DNA from: Paenimyroides ummariense
GTDB lineage: Bacteria; Bacteroidota; Bacteroidia; Flavobacteriales; Flavobacteriaceae
Assembly (NCBI RefSeq): GCF_900115115.1
Contig: NZ_FOVI01000011.1
Coordinates: forward strand, 42,497-106,496
DNA: 64,000 bases
Reading direction: 5' to 3'
The position numbers and the translations under genes were made by a program. The notes beneath the pieces were generated by a model. It worked only from the letters and a program-made list of their open reading frames with translations. It was not told where the DNA came from and did no database searches. This document shows, one piece after another, positions 51,411 through 61,710 of this stretch (position 1 is the stretch's first letter; each line of letters opens with the position of its first letter).

Positions 51411-52515
51411 TTTAGTATCAGAATTTAAACAGCAAATCGTATTATTGGTTTGTTGTTTTTCTTTTATAACTGCAGCAGCACAACCCGAAACCTTATCAGA
51501 AAATGCCGAGATTAGCGTATTAACCTGCGGAACTGCTAACGAAATGCATACGCTTTTTGGTCATACAGCTTTACGAATTAAAGATGTTGATCAAAATTTA
51601 GATGTGGTTTACAATTGGGGAATGTTCGATTTTAGAACGCCTAATTTTTTAGCAAAGTTTGTTAAAGGAAATTTACTTTATTATTTAGATGTTGATTCGT
51701 TTAACGATTTTTTATACAATTACACGGTTGATAATAGGGAAGTGGTTGAACAAGTTTTGAATTTGTCTTCTGCTGAAAAATCAAAAATTTGGACAGAAAT
51801 TAATCGACAATTAAAAGGAAATGATCGATATTACACCTACGGATTTATCAGAAATAACTGTACTACGAAGGTTGTTGATGTGATTAATAAATCGATTGAA
51901 AAACCATTAAGTGCCGATTTTTCATCAAATAATCATTCATACCGATACATTTTGAATGAAGGATTAGATCAGCATTATTTCGAAAAATTAGGAATTAATC
52001 TTCTTTTTGGATATTCAACCAACAAGCAGGCAGATCTAATGTTTTTACCCGTTAAACTAAAAGATGGAATTGCTTTTAATAAAAGTATTTTAAAATCAGA
52101 ACAAACCATACATAAGGTAAATAATATCAATGCTAAAAGTTCTTTGAATTCCATTTACACTTTATGGCTTATTGTCGCGATTGCATTATTAGGTGTATTC
52201 AACAGAAAAAGCAGATTGATTTACTTTTTATTAACTGCCGTTTTTAGCTTGTTTTTAGTTGCAGTTAGTGTATATAGTAATCATTCCGAACTACAGTTTA
52301 ACGCTTTAATTTTATTTTACAATCCTTTATTCTTTGTTGGATTAATATTAAAAAATAAAAAAATAATATTTTTAGCGACTTTTTTAACGGCTATAAGTTT
52401 GGTATTTATGGGGTTAGAATTAATTTTGGTTGCCGCACCATTAATTGTGTTAAATTTGGGTTATATAATGGTATTGTTTTTGCGAAATAATGCGTGTAAA
52501 TTTGCAAAACCTTAA
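51403..52515 (+). CDS. DUF4105 family membrane protein (Lnb-like lipoprotein N-acyltransferase candidate)
   Basis: A protein of 370 residues: signal or anchor (about 10-26), a periplasmic domain of about 215 residues, and four C-terminal helices (about 245-263, 266-290, 297-313, 320-362). The periplasmic part has the Cys/His papain-like pair H54 in TLFGHTALRI and C153 in FIRNNCTTKV. DUF4105 is the family of the Bacteroides Lnb enzyme that N-acylates lipoproteins; this protein is a candidate for the same job. It overlaps the PorV-like gene by eight bases and is followed 10 bases later by the CpsB-type gene. Confidence 0.8.
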   Translation: MNNLVSEFKQQIVLLVCCFSFITAAAQPETLSENAEISVLTCGTANEMHTLFGHTALRIKDVDQNLDVVYNWGMFDFRTPNFLAKFVKGNLLYYLDVDSFNDFLYNYTVDNREVVEQVLNLSSAEKSKIWTEINRQLKGNDRYYTYGFIRNNCTTKVVDVINKSIEKPLSADFSSNNHSYRYILNEGLDQHYFEKLGINLLFGYSTNKQADLMFLPVKLKDGIAFNKSILKSEQTIHKVNNINAKSSLNSIYTLWLIVAIALLGVFNRKSRLIYFLLTAVFSLFLVAVSVYSNHSELQFNALILFYNPLFFVGLILKNKKIIFLATFLTAISLVFMGLELILVAAPLIVLNLGYIMVLFLRNNACKFAKP

Positions 52516-52525
52516 AAAATAACAC

Positions 52526-53257
52526 ATGTTTAGTTTTTTTAAAAAGAAGAAAACTCTTAGAGAAATTATACCACAGAACTTTGTTGATATGCATTCGCAT
52601 CTTTTGTACGGATTAGATGACGGAGCAAAATCATTAAATGAAACCCAAGATTTAATCTCCGATTTAAAATCGTTTGGCTTTGCGCAGTTTATTACAACTC
52701 CTCACACAACTCCTTTAGTTTGGGAAAACACAAAAGAGCAGATTTTAGATCAATACAGAAAAGTTGGAAAAGAATTAAATATGTCTGAAGTTGAACTTCG
52801 TGTGGCATCAGAATATTTAATTGATGATTCATTTTTAAAGCGATTAGAAAATGAAAAGCTATTAACTGTAAAAGATAATTATGTGTTGATAGAAATGTCG
52901 TATATAAATCCTCCAATTCAGTTGTACGAAATCATTATGGAATTAAATTCGCAGGGATATCAACCTATATTGGCTCATCCGGAGCGGTACAATTTCTACA
53001 AAAATGATTACGATAGTTTCAAAAAATTAAAAAGTGCCGGCTGCTTGTTTCAAATAAATATGTTAAGCAGTACAGGTTATTACGGAGCTGGCATTACAGC
53101 AGTTGCCGATTATCTTTTAAAAGAAAATATGTACGATTTTGCAGGAAGCGATGTGCATCATCAAAAACACATTAGCGCATTTAACGCCGAAATAAACCTT
53201 AAAAATGTTGATGCGTTTGAAAGTGTTCTGAATAAAAATGAATTCTTTAGACAATAA
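52526..53257 (+). CDS. CpsB/YwqE-type tyrosine-protein phosphatase (PHP family)
   Basis: A PHP-fold metal-dependent phosphatase of 243 residues that removes phosphate from tyrosine kinases of capsule and exopolysaccharide synthesis. The metal ligands are H23 and H25 in DMHSHLLYGLDDGA, then FITTPHTTP, ILAHPERY and AGSDVHH. The Lys-rich start FKKKKTLREIIP is without a signal. No kinase gene is nearby, so its partner is elsewhere in the genome. It closes the run with PorV-like and DUF4105. Confidence 0.9.
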   Translation: MFSFFKKKKTLREIIPQNFVDMHSHLLYGLDDGAKSLNETQDLISDLKSFGFAQFITTPHTTPLVWENTKEQILDQYRKVGKELNMSEVELRVASEYLIDDSFLKRLENEKLLTVKDNYVLIEMSYINPPIQLYEIIMELNSQGYQPILAHPERYNFYKNDYDSFKKLKSAGCLFQINMLSSTGYYGAGITAVADYLLKENMYDFAGSDVHHQKHISAFNAEINLKNVDAFESVLNKNEFFRQ

Positions 53258-53289
53258 TTATAAGCTTACATTATGCTGTAAAATATTAC

Positions 53290-53325
53290 AAGGCTCGCAC
53301 ATTGTGCGAGCCTTTGTTTTTTGGA
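53290..53325 (+). terminator. terminator after the phosphatase gene
   Basis: Stem AAGGCTCGCACA / TGTGCGAGCCTT, followed by a T-rich tract. Confidence 0.85.
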
Positions 53326-53385
53326 GTTAATTGTTAATGAAATCTTATAAAAATACTGAAAATCAACGTTTTGTATTTTTATTTG

Positions 53386-53393
53386 TATCTTTG
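53386..53393 (+). promoter_or_regulatory. -7 promoter element of the lysozyme-like gene
   Basis: TATCTTTG is a full match to TAnnTTTG, 44 bases before the start codon. Confidence 0.55.
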
Positions 53394-53437
53394 GAAAGGA
53401 AATTCAAATAGTGACAGGGTTTGAGAAATGATATTGA

Positions 53438-54094
53438 ATGATAAAAAAATGTTCTTATTTTATTGTAACTGCCAGTGCAATTGCTTTAATAACTATGGCT
53501 TTTAAAGGTGTTGAAACAACTTTAATAACTAACGATTATTATAAGGTTAGTGAACCTTTAGCGTACAATGTTTCAACAAACGATAGAGTTTTGAGTGAAA
53601 TTAATGAAGAACTAGGCGAAACTAATTTTTCTATTGAAACTACTAATACTTTTATAGATTTTAAAGAAGCATTAGCAGTTAAGGAATCGGATGGAGATTA
53701 TAAAGCGGTGAATTCATACGGATATATGGGTAAATACCAGTTTGGGAAAGGCACATTGAAATTTATCGGTTTAAAAAGCACACAAGATTTTCTGAACAAT
53801 CCGGCATTACAAGAAAAGGCGTTTGTTGCTTATGTACAAAAAAACAAATGGATTTTACGAAGAGAAATTCAAAAGTATGCAGGTAAAACAATACGCGGAA
53901 TTTTAATTACAGAATCTGGTATTTTAGCAGCAGCACATTTAGGTGGAGCAGGTTCGGTTCAAGATTTTTTAAGATCGAATGGAAATGTTTCGTTTGTAGA
54001 TGGCTACGGAACAGATATTAAAACCTATTTAAAAGCATTTGCTAATTACGATTTAACAACAATTAAAGCAGAAAAGAATCCGAAAGTAATATGA
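53438..54094 (+). CDS. exported lysozyme-like protein
   Basis: A protein of 218 residues with an N-terminal hydrophobic segment (about 5-22) that may be a signal peptide. The segment FKEALAVKESDGDYKAVNSYGYMGKYQFG looks like a lysozyme/transglycosylase catalytic core with the glutamate in VKES, then ESGILAAAHLGGAGSVQDFL, which matches the second half of that fold. The inferred role is cutting or binding peptidoglycan. There is no LysM repeat. It stands alone between terminators, convergent with gldJ. Confidence 0.7.
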   Translation: MIKKCSYFIVTASAIALITMAFKGVETTLITNDYYKVSEPLAYNVSTNDRVLSEINEELGETNFSIETTNTFIDFKEALAVKESDGDYKAVNSYGYMGKYQFGKGTLKFIGLKSTQDFLNNPALQEKAFVAYVQKNKWILRREIQKYAGKTIRGILITESGILAAAHLGGAGSVQDFLRSNGNVSFVDGYGTDIKTYLKAFANYDLTTIKAEKNPKVI

Positions 54095-54117
54095 AGTTAA
54101 ATTTTTATTCTGTACAA

Positions 54118-54156
54118 TAAAAAAGTCCTAATCAATAAAGATTAGGACTTTTTTAT
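54118..54156. terminator. bidirectional terminator before gldJ 3' end
   Basis: Stem AAAAGTCCTAATC / GATTAGGACTTTT with A- and T-runs, between two converging genes. Confidence 0.88.
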
Positions 54157-54188
54157 TTATTAAGGTTACTTTTATAATGAAGATTTAA

Positions 54189-55811
54189 TTAACCTCTTGC
54201 TTTTTTCTTGCTGTTAGATTTAGTGTTACCTACTTTAGTCATTGCATTTCTAAATCCAACGAAATCAGATGCAGAGTACTGATCAATAAATCTGCGTGTT
54301 GCAGGATCTAACCAATAAGCTCTGTCTTTCCAAGATCCACCTTTAATAACACGTGAATTGTTGTTAATTAAACTTGTTCTTGCAGCATCATCTAATGTAT
54401 ATGTTAAGTTACCATCGGCATCGTAAGCAGCTTGATCTTGTGGCGAATTGTACATTCTTGATTGAGCTGATCCAACTTTTTCAAATGCGTCGCCGTCATT
54501 GTAAGCAATACTATTTGTTCCTTGGAAATTTCTTCTCTGGAAAGTATCTTCAGCTCCAACCGCTTCTTTTTGAACTTCACCAGGTAAAGCTCGTGGACGT
54601 AATCTTCCGTTTGGCAAGGTATCGTATTCAACATTAGTACTTACCACTTGTACAGTTCCGTCTGGACCAATAACGCTTTTATTGTAAACATTTCCACGGA
54701 AATAGTTCATATCGTTAACTTCAGAAGAAATTGCCGGACGGTAAACGTCTGCAACCCATTCTGCAACGTTTCCTGCCATATCGTACAATCCCCAATCATT
54801 TGCAGGGAAAGATTTTACAGCAGTAGTAATTTCACCAGCATCGGTAGACCATCCTGCGATACCGCCATAATCTCCACGACCTTGTTTAAAGTTCGCTAAA
54901 TAATCTCCTTTTGATTTACGTGAGTTTGTACGAACATCGTCAGATCCCCAAGGATATTTGTTTCTACCTTGTTGGTTGTTATACACACGGTCTGATTTTC
55001 TTACACTTGCTGCATATTCCCATTCAGCTTCTGTAGGTAAACGGAATTCAGCAGAAATAATACCATATTCCATTTTTGCGTATACTCCATTCTGACCAGG
55101 TTTAGCACGGTTTTTAACACCTTTAAAAACAATACTGTCATTTCCAGCATAAGCTTTGCTTGGAGCATTTAAGTAAGTATCGGTAGAAAAAGATTGTTCA
55201 CCATATACTTTATCTGTTTTAGCACCTTTGGCAATGTAGCCGGCGCGCTCTAAATTTAATTCATTAACACGGTCGGTTCTCCATTTAGAGAAGTCGTTTG
55301 CCTGTACCCACGAAACACCAACTACAGGGTAGCTTTGGTACGCAGGGTGGCGTAAATAGGTGTTTGTTAAAGTTTCTGTGAAACCTAATTGATTGCGCCA
55401 TACTAAAGTGTCTGGTAACGCAGAAGAATATATCTGACGGTATCTTGCTTCAGTTGGTGGGTAAACCGCTTTGGTCCATGAAAGATATTCTGTGTACATA
55501 AGGTTGGTTACCTCAGTTTCGTCCATAAAAAACGATTGTACATATTGTTGTGTAGCGCTGTTGTTCCACTCGCCCATAACGTCATCTTGTACGCGTCCCA
55601 TTGTAAATGTACCCCCTTCAATAGCAACCATTCCGTAAGGAACTTCGGTGCCATCGTATGACGTGTTATATTGGAAACCACCTTTTTTATCGTTTATCTT
55701 CCAGCCGGTTGCCGAAGACGAAGTAGCGTTACTGTTTCCACAACTTGTTAGTCCAATTGACGCTGCCATTACAGCTATCAATTGTAGTGTCATAATTTTA
55801 TTAATCTTCAT
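54189..55811 (-). CDS. gldJ: gliding motility lipoprotein GldJ
   Basis: A lipoprotein of 540 residues: signal peptide with lipobox LTSC (C24), then a formylglycine-generating-enzyme-like (FGE-sulfatase) fold over most of the length ([86 protein letters not shown]). GldJ is needed for gliding and, through stabilising GldK, for type IX secretion. I start at 55811 (MKINKIM) instead of 55841, since the longer form puts a polar segment ahead of the signal peptide. It is divergent from porU, as in F. johnsoniae. Confidence 0.9.
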   Translation of the reverse strand: MKINKIMTLQLIAVMAASIGLTSCGNSNATSSSATGWKINDKKGGFQYNTSYDGTEVPYGMVAIEGGTFTMGRVQDDVMGEWNNSATQQYVQSFFMDETEVTNLMYTEYLSWTKAVYPPTEARYRQIYSSALPDTLVWRNQLGFTETLTNTYLRHPAYQSYPVVGVSWVQANDFSKWRTDRVNELNLERAGYIAKGAKTDKVYGEQSFSTDTYLNAPSKAYAGNDSIVFKGVKNRAKPGQNGVYAKMEYGIISAEFRLPTEAEWEYAASVRKSDRVYNNQQGRNKYPWGSDDVRTNSRKSKGDYLANFKQGRGDYGGIAGWSTDAGEITTAVKSFPANDWGLYDMAGNVAEWVADVYRPAISSEVNDMNYFRGNVYNKSVIGPDGTVQVVSTNVEYDTLPNGRLRPRALPGEVQKEAVGAEDTFQRRNFQGTNSIAYNDGDAFEKVGSAQSRMYNSPQDQAAYDADGNLTYTLDDAARTSLINNNSRVIKGGSWKDRAYWLDPATRRFIDQYSASDFVGFRNAMTKVGNTKSNSKKKARG

Positions 55812-55903
55812 TGTTAAAGTAGGTAATAAATTTCGTTGCAATATAATAATTAGCTTTTGATTAACAATATTAAAATCAAAAATATTTAAAAAAAACTTAA
55901 AAA

Positions 55904-56005
55904 ATGAAAAATATTAAAGTCTTCCTATACGTTGTACTCATAAATGTAATTATTTTAATTATTTTTATCAAATTATTAATAGATGTTTATTTTCTAAATA
56001 AATGA
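55904..56005 (+). CDS. candidate 33-residue membrane peptide coupled to porU
   Basis: An ATG at 55904 opens a frame of 33 codons that starts MKNIKVF and ends DVYFLNK. Residues about 6-26 form one strongly hydrophobic helix with lysines on both sides. Its TGA (56003-56005) overlaps the porU ATG in the sequence ATGA, a classic coupling arrangement. It is in the same direction as porU, in the gldJ-porU gap. No family is known to me. In AT-rich DNA a hydrophobic frame of this length can appear by chance, so it is a candidate only. Confidence 0.4.
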   Translation: MKNIKVFLYVVLINVIILIIFIKLLIDVYFLNK

Positions 56006-59000
56006 AAAGACTGTTACCTGTTTTTGCTTTCTTGGGGTTTTATACCGTAAATGCCCAAACTAAAGATGTTCAATTACAATGGACCGAGCAAACGATTAAA
56101 ATAAGTAGTGAAGAAAGCTTTTTTGTTCCGAGTTTTCAAAAGGAACATTTTACCTATAATTCCAGCAATAAAGTTTTGACTGCGAGTGTCATTATTAATA
56201 ATGCACAAGGCAATAAAGTGCGAATTGTTTCTCAAAACCTACAAGCTATCGATATTTCTAAATATAAAGATATCAATCCTAAAAATATCCCAACTGAAAT
56301 TAATCCGAGTGTAAGGATTTTTATTACAAAAGGTGTACAGTCTGCGATTGTAGATTTTAACCCGATTATTAAGACTGCGGGAGGATACAGTAAAGTAACT
56401 AATATTGTTTTTGAAGTTTTAGGAGGAAGAAATAATCAGGCAAAGGATACAAATTTTACTATTCAGAATTCTGTTTTGGCTCAAGGTAACTGGTTTAAAT
56501 TTAAAGTTAACGAAACGGGTGTTTATCGATTAGATCGTAACTTCTTTACGAAATTAGGAATTCCGAACGATGTTGATCCACGAACAATTAAGGTTTACGG
56601 CTACGGGGGAGATATGTTACCGCTTGCGAATAGTGAAAACTTACATTTTGATTTGCCCGAAGTTGCGATTCAGTTTCAAGGTGAACAAGATGGCACTTTA
56701 AACGATAGCGATTATGCGCTTTTTTACGGTGTGGGAACAAAAGGTTGGAGTTCCGAAAACGCAACACATTTAAATCTTTACAGTAACGATGCTTACTATT
56801 ATGTTACGTATGGTGGAACGGTAGGTAAACGTATGCAAACATATATCGAGCCTGCTGGTGCTGCAACGGTTAACTATACCGATTATATTGCACGATCGTA
56901 CGATGAAAAAAACATTGAAAACATTGTGCAGTTAAGTAGAAAAACCTTTGGAGAAAATTTCGGGCAGAGTTTTAGTAAGCAAATTGTTTTGCAAACACCC
57001 ATGTTAAACTCTTCAAAGCCGGCAACAATTGGTGTGAATGTAGCAGCTATCTCGCAAAATCAATCCTTTTTTAATATTGCTTTGAACAACCAGCAAATCG
57101 GCACCCAATCGGTTAACGGAAGATCAAGCAGTGTTTTAGGTGGCGAAGGTTATTTTTCGCATCAAATGAATTTAAACAGCGAAACCAATAACTTTACTGT
57201 TACTTTTAATAATAACGGAGTTCCTTCTGCACGCGGATTTATGGATTTTGTAGCGATTGATTACTACAAACATTTGGCTGGATACAACAAACAGTTTAAG
57301 TTTAATTTTGTCGATGCTGTTTCGCAAGTTGGGGTAGGATCTTTCCAAATTAACAGTGCGCAAAGTATTACACAGGTTTGGGATGTTACCGATCGTTACA
57401 ATGCTACTTTTAAACCAAATGCTGCGGCAACTATAAACTTTAAAATGCCTTTGGGCGAATTACGAGAGTATGTGGCGGTAGATCAGAACGATTTTTATGT
57501 TCCTGCCGATGCTCCGAATCCTAAGGTAGTAAATCAAAATTTAAAAGGAACCATTTTATCGGGCGGAAACGTAGATTATATCATTATTACTACTAATGAA
57601 CTGGTTTCTGCTGCAAATCGTTTGGCAAATCTTCATAAAGCACAAAGTAATTTAAATGTAAAAGTTGTGCCGTTAGATGTTATTTATAACGAATTTTCAT
57701 CGGGTCAGCAAGATATTGTTGCTATACGTAACTTTATTCGCTATGTATATTTTGCAGGAAATCAAACACTGAAGTATGTCAATTTAATGGGCGATGCTTC
57801 CACAAATTATTTTGAAACATCATCTAACTTTGTGCCGATTTTCCATTATCTGCAAAATGATTTTAATAATCTAACTTCACAGAATTTTAATGATTGGAAT
57901 ACGTTTGCAACTGATGATTTTTATGCGTTGTTAGATGAGCCTGAAAATATTTTAGCTGGTAGGTATGAAAATAATAACTATATACCTGGTTGGAACTACG
58001 GGGGAATCGATATAGCTATTGGTAGAATGCCCGTTACAACTTTGCAGGAAGCTAATGCAATGATTGGTAAAATAGAACAATATTTAAGTAAAGATAATGC
58101 CGGTAGATGGAAAAATGTTTATACTTTGCTTGCAGATGACGTTGATAGTGACAGCGATAAATTTTTACAGGTTGCATTGAATGAAATGGCTGATGAATTG
58201 GTTGCAAGTAAACCTTATTTTAATGTTAAAAAAGTTATTGCCGATTCGTACCAACAACAAGTAGTGGCAGGCGGTCCAAGATATCCTAAAGCAAAAGAAG
58301 ATTTTTTAAACGGAATAAATAACGGAAGTTTGGTTGCAAGTTATCTGGGACATGGATCTGCAACCGGTTTGGGTGGAGAACGTTATTTTGAAATTCCTGA
58401 TATTGAAAAATTAAATAATATTGATAAATATCCGTTGTTTGTAATTATGACGTGCGATTTTACACGTTTCGATGATCCTTCACAAAAATCAGGTGGTGAA
58501 TATCTGTATTTACGCGAAAAATCAGGTGCTATCGGTATTTATGCAACTACCAGAAAAATTGGAATTTCTAATGCAGAAGAGGTTACAAAAGTAGGTGCAA
58601 AGTGGTTGTTTGATTACGATAATAATTTACCGGACACCACCATGGCAGAAGCTTTGATGAACACGAAAAATGAGAATTTTTCAGAATCTGGGATGATTGC
58701 TTTTATTGGCGATCCGGCTTTAAAACTTGCAATGCCTAAACCAAATATTGTTATTACGCATGTTAACGAAGAGCCAATTGAGAATTTTACAGGAAGTTTG
58801 CGTGCTTTAGATCGAGTGAAGTTAAAAGGTCAGGTTACAACAGAAAGTGGTCAGGTAATTTCAAACTTTAATGGAAATCTGGCGGTGCAAATGTTCGATA
58901 AAAACCAAGAAAAAACTACTTTGGTTAACGATGGTGTTGGTTCTCCTATGACTTTTACTACATTGGGCGAAACGGTATTCCGTGGAAATGCATCGGTAAC

Positions 59001-59826
59001 AAACGGCGGTTTCGAAATTGAATTTGTTGTTCCAAAAGATATTAAAATTGCAGTGGGCGAGGGTAAAGCAAGTTTTTATGCTGTGAAAGAATCAAATGTT
59101 TTAGATGATTATACGGGCGCCAATACAACCATTAAAATTGGTGGTGTAAATGAAAATGCAGCCGAAGATAACAAGCCACCGCAGATCAAATTGTTTATGA
59201 ACGATGAAACGTTTATTTCGGGTGGAATTACTAATAATTCGCCATTGTTCTTGGCACATTTAGAAGATGAAAACGGAATGAATACAGCCAGCGGAATTGG
59301 TCATGATATGGTGGCAATTTTAGACGGCGATGAGAACAATCCTATTGTAATGAATGAGTTTTACGAAACCGAACCTAATAATTTTATGAAAGGTTTTATT
59401 AACTATCCCTTCAGTAATTTAAAAGAAGGCTTACATACTATTACATTTAAAGGTTGGGATGTGTACAATAATTTGGCAACTGCAACGTTAGACTTTGTAG
59501 TGGCTGCCGATACAGGTTTGGTTTTAGACAGAGTTTTGAATTACCCTAACCCGTTTGTAGATTATACCGAGTTTTGGTTTCAACACAACCGCCCTAACGA
59601 AACATTACAAGCACAAGTTCAAATATTAACTGTTACTGGTAAAATTGTAAAAACAATTAATCAAACCATTGTTTCCGACGGAATTTTATCAAAAGATATT
59701 AAATGGGATGGGCGCGATGATTTCGGTGACAAAATCGGTAAAGGTGTGTATATCTATCGTTTAAAGGTAAAATCAACCGTTTCGGGTCAACAGGCAGAAA
59801 AAATTGAAAAATTAGTTATCTTGTAG
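56002..59826 (+). CDS. porU: type IX secretion system sortase PorU
   Basis: A secreted gingipain-type protease of 1274 residues that cuts off the C-terminal sorting domain of type IX cargo at the outer membrane. The signal peptide ends VNAQ (about 19). The C25 catalytic domain (about 510-900) has H784 in SYLGHGSATG and C818 in MTCDFTRF. The end has the pattern LNYPNPFVDYTEFWF typical of a type IX C-terminal domain, with a final EKIEKLVIL. The length matches PorU. It is followed by porV 57 bases later; the two form the attachment complex. Confidence 0.95.
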   Translation: MKRLLPVFAFLGFYTVNAQTKDVQLQWTEQTIKISSEESFFVPSFQKEHFTYNSSNKVLTASVIINNAQGNKVRIVSQNLQAIDISKYKDINPKNIPTEINPSVRIFITKGVQSAIVDFNPIIKTAGGYSKVTNIVFEVLGGRNNQAKDTNFTIQNSVLAQGNWFKFKVNETGVYRLDRNFFTKLGIPNDVDPRTIKVYGYGGDMLPLANSENLHFDLPEVAIQFQGEQDGTLNDSDYALFYGVGTKGWSSENATHLNLYSNDAYYYVTYGGTVGKRMQTYIEPAGAATVNYTDYIARSYDEKNIENIVQLSRKTFGENFGQSFSKQIVLQTPMLNSSKPATIGVNVAAISQNQSFFNIALNNQQIGTQSVNGRSSSVLGGEGYFSHQMNLNSETNNFTVTFNNNGVPSARGFMDFVAIDYYKHLAGYNKQFKFNFVDAVSQVGVGSFQINSAQSITQVWDVTDRYNATFKPNAAATINFKMPLGELREYVAVDQNDFYVPADAPNPKVVNQNLKGTILSGGNVDYIIITTNELVSAANRLANLHKAQSNLNVKVVPLDVIYNEFSSGQQDIVAIRNFIRYVYFAGNQTLKYVNLMGDASTNYFETSSNFVPIFHYLQNDFNNLTSQNFNDWNTFATDDFYALLDEPENILAGRYENNNYIPGWNYGGIDIAIGRMPVTTLQEANAMIGKIEQYLSKDNAGRWKNVYTLLADDVDSDSDKFLQVALNEMADELVASKPYFNVKKVIADSYQQQVVAGGPRYPKAKEDFLNGINNGSLVASYLGHGSATGLGGERYFEIPDIEKLNNIDKYPLFVIMTCDFTRFDDPSQKSGGEYLYLREKSGAIGIYATTRKIGISNAEEVTKVGAKWLFDYDNNLPDTTMAEALMNTKNENFSESGMIAFIGDPALKLAMPKPNIVITHVNEEPIENFTGSLRALDRVKLKGQVTTESGQVISNFNGNLAVQMFDKNQEKTTLVNDGVGSPMTFTTLGETVFRGNASVTNGGFEIEFVVPKDIKIAVGEGKASFYAVKESNVLDDYTGANTTIKIGGVNENAAEDNKPPQIKLFMNDETFISGGITNNSPLFLAHLEDENGMNTASGIGHDMVAILDGDENNPIVMNEFYETEPNNFMKGFINYPFSNLKEGLHTITFKGWDVYNNLATATLDFVVAADTGLVLDRVLNYPNPFVDYTEFWFQHNRPNETLQAQVQILTVTGKIVKTINQTIVSDGILSKDIKWDGRDDFGDKIGKGVYIYRLKVKSTVSGQQAEKIEKLVIL

Positions 59827-59883
59827 TTTGATAAATCTATTTAAAAACTAATTTTTATATTTGTTCAATATAATAAAATATAC

Positions 59884-61098
59884 ATGAGAAAAATTTCAAT
59901 AGCAGTTGTTAGTTTGTTTGCAGTAAATTCAACATTTGCACAACAACGAGTTTCTGTCCCTTTAGAGAGTGACTATTACAACCCGGCAATCACAACAGGG
60001 GTGTCTTTTTTAACGATATCTCCAGATGCGCGTTCGGGTGGATTGGGTGATATGGGGGTTGCAACTTCGGCTGATGCTTTTTCCCAGTTTTACAATCCCG
60101 CAAAATATGCCTTTGCAGAAAAGCAGCAAGGTTTCGCGGTGTCTTATACGCCATACATGTCCAAAATTGCAAGTGATATATCTCTAATGGGTGTAAGTTA
60201 TTACAATCGTGTGAACGAACGTAGTGCTATTGGTGCTAGTTTGCGTTATTTTACGTTAGGAGAAATTAACTTAACTGATAATCAAGGTCAGTTTCAAGGG
60301 GTTGAAAAACCAAATGAATTTTCTGTTGATGTTTCTTATACCATTAAGTTTTCAGAAAATTTTGGTATGGCAGTTGCAGGTAGATACATTAGTTCAAATT
60401 TAAAGTTGCGCGGAGATGCTGAAACAAGTGCAAGTACATTTGCTGTTGATGTAGCTGGTTTTTATGAAAGTGATCGTATCCAAATGAGTAATTCTGAAGG
60501 AAGAATTCGTGCGGGTTTCAATTTCCAAAACATGGGGCCAAAAATTAACTATACAGGTGATCCACAACGTTCAAGCAACATTCCAACAACCCTGCGTTTA
60601 GGTTTAGGTTACGATTTTATTTTGGATAATTACAATACGGTAACCGTATATGGAGAGGCTACTAAACTAATGGTTCCGTCTAACTTATTACCAACATTTG
60701 TTGATTATGATAATAATGGTGAAGTTAATGGAACAGATGAAATTAATAGCGTAGATTTAAGAAGACAAGAATACCGAGATATAGGTTGGTTTTCAGGAAT
60801 GTTTAAATCGTTTGGCGATGCTCCGGGTGGTTTTGGCGAAGAAATGCGTGAATTTACTTGGGCATTGGGAGCAGAATATTGGTATCAAAACTCGTTTGCT
60901 TTCCGTTTAGGATATTTTAACGAAGCAGAAGATAAAGGTGCACGAAAATTTGCAACTTTAGGTGCCGGCTTTAAATACAACATTGTAAATATCGATGTTT
61001 CGTACTTGGTAGCAACCGGTAAAGTTCAAAACCCGTTAGAAAACACACTGCGTTTTTCTTTAACCTTTAATTTTGGTAGAGATTACTTTAAAAACTAG
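59884..61098 (+). CDS. porV: type IX secretion system outer-membrane protein PorV
   Basis: An outer-membrane beta-barrel of 404 residues (also called LptO) that picks up cargo from the translocon and gives it to PorU. A signal peptide ends STFAQ (about 20). The family signature FLTISPDARSGGLGDMGVATSADAFSQFYNPA is complete and the protein ends in LRFSLTFNFGRDYFKN. It is downstream of porU in the order known from F. johnsoniae and P. gingivalis. A hairpin follows at 61116. Confidence 0.95.
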   Translation: MRKISIAVVSLFAVNSTFAQQRVSVPLESDYYNPAITTGVSFLTISPDARSGGLGDMGVATSADAFSQFYNPAKYAFAEKQQGFAVSYTPYMSKIASDISLMGVSYYNRVNERSAIGASLRYFTLGEINLTDNQGQFQGVEKPNEFSVDVSYTIKFSENFGMAVAGRYISSNLKLRGDAETSASTFAVDVAGFYESDRIQMSNSEGRIRAGFNFQNMGPKINYTGDPQRSSNIPTTLRLGLGYDFILDNYNTVTVYGEATKLMVPSNLLPTFVDYDNNGEVNGTDEINSVDLRRQEYRDIGWFSGMFKSFGDAPGGFGEEMREFTWALGAEYWYQNSFAFRLGYFNEAEDKGARKFATLGAGFKYNIVNIDVSYLVATGKVQNPLENTLRFSLTFNFGRDYFKN

Positions 61099-61115
61099 TT
61101 TATAATTAATTTTTT

Positions 61116-61149
61116 TATAAGTCCAAGCGTTTACGTTTGGGCTTTTTTT
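61116..61149 (+). terminator. terminator after porV
   Basis: Stem AAGTCCAAGCG / CGTTTGGGCTT with one mismatch, followed by T7. It ends eight bases before the cdd start codon. Confidence 0.75.
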
Positions 61150-61157
61150 ATCTGTTT

Positions 61158-61640
61158 ATGAAAGCAATCAACATACAAACTACATTATATTCTTTTAATT
61201 CTATTGATGATTTGCCTAATGATGTTCATGATTTAATGAATCAGGCAATCGAAATCAGATTAAAAGCCTATGCGCCCTATTCAAAATTTCAGGTGGGTGC
61301 AGCTTTATTGTTAAAAAGTGGAACGGTTGTTTTAGGATCAAATCAAGAAAATGCAGCTTATCCATCGGGTCTCTGTGCCGAACGAACCGCGGTTTTTGCA
61401 GCTGGAGCTAATTATCCTAACGATGAAATTATCTGTATTTGTATTTCGGCATCATCAACTTTAAAAGATACATTAGAGCCAATTCCGCCATGTGGAGCCT
61501 GCAGACAATCGTTGTTGGAATATGAAAACAAACAAAAAAGCAATATCCCAATTTATTTTATGGGTAAATCGGGCGAGGTAATTCAATCACCATCAATCCA
61601 AAATTTATTGCCTTTTATTTTTAAAGAAGATAGTTTGTAA
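61158..61640 (+). CDS. cdd: cytidine deaminase
   Basis: A zinc enzyme of 160 residues that turns cytidine and deoxycytidine into uridine forms in pyrimidine salvage. The zinc site is complete: the catalytic CAE in GLCAERTAVF and PCGAC in IPPCGACRQSL; AYAPYSKFQVGAAL is the nucleoside-binding part. I start it at 61158 (MKAINIQ); an in-frame ATG at 61137 is inside the porV terminator. Since the terminator sits between, expression depends on read-through or a promoter in that small gap. Confidence 0.93.
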   Translation: MKAINIQTTLYSFNSIDDLPNDVHDLMNQAIEIRLKAYAPYSKFQVGAALLLKSGTVVLGSNQENAAYPSGLCAERTAVFAAGANYPNDEIICICISASSTLKDTLEPIPPCGACRQSLLEYENKQKSNIPIYFMGKSGEVIQSPSIQNLLPFIFKEDSL

Positions 61641-61710
61641 ACCTAAATTAAAAATCATTTCTTACTTTTGATTTTTAAAGCGGCATTTTTGTTGCGATAG
61701 TAAAAATTTT

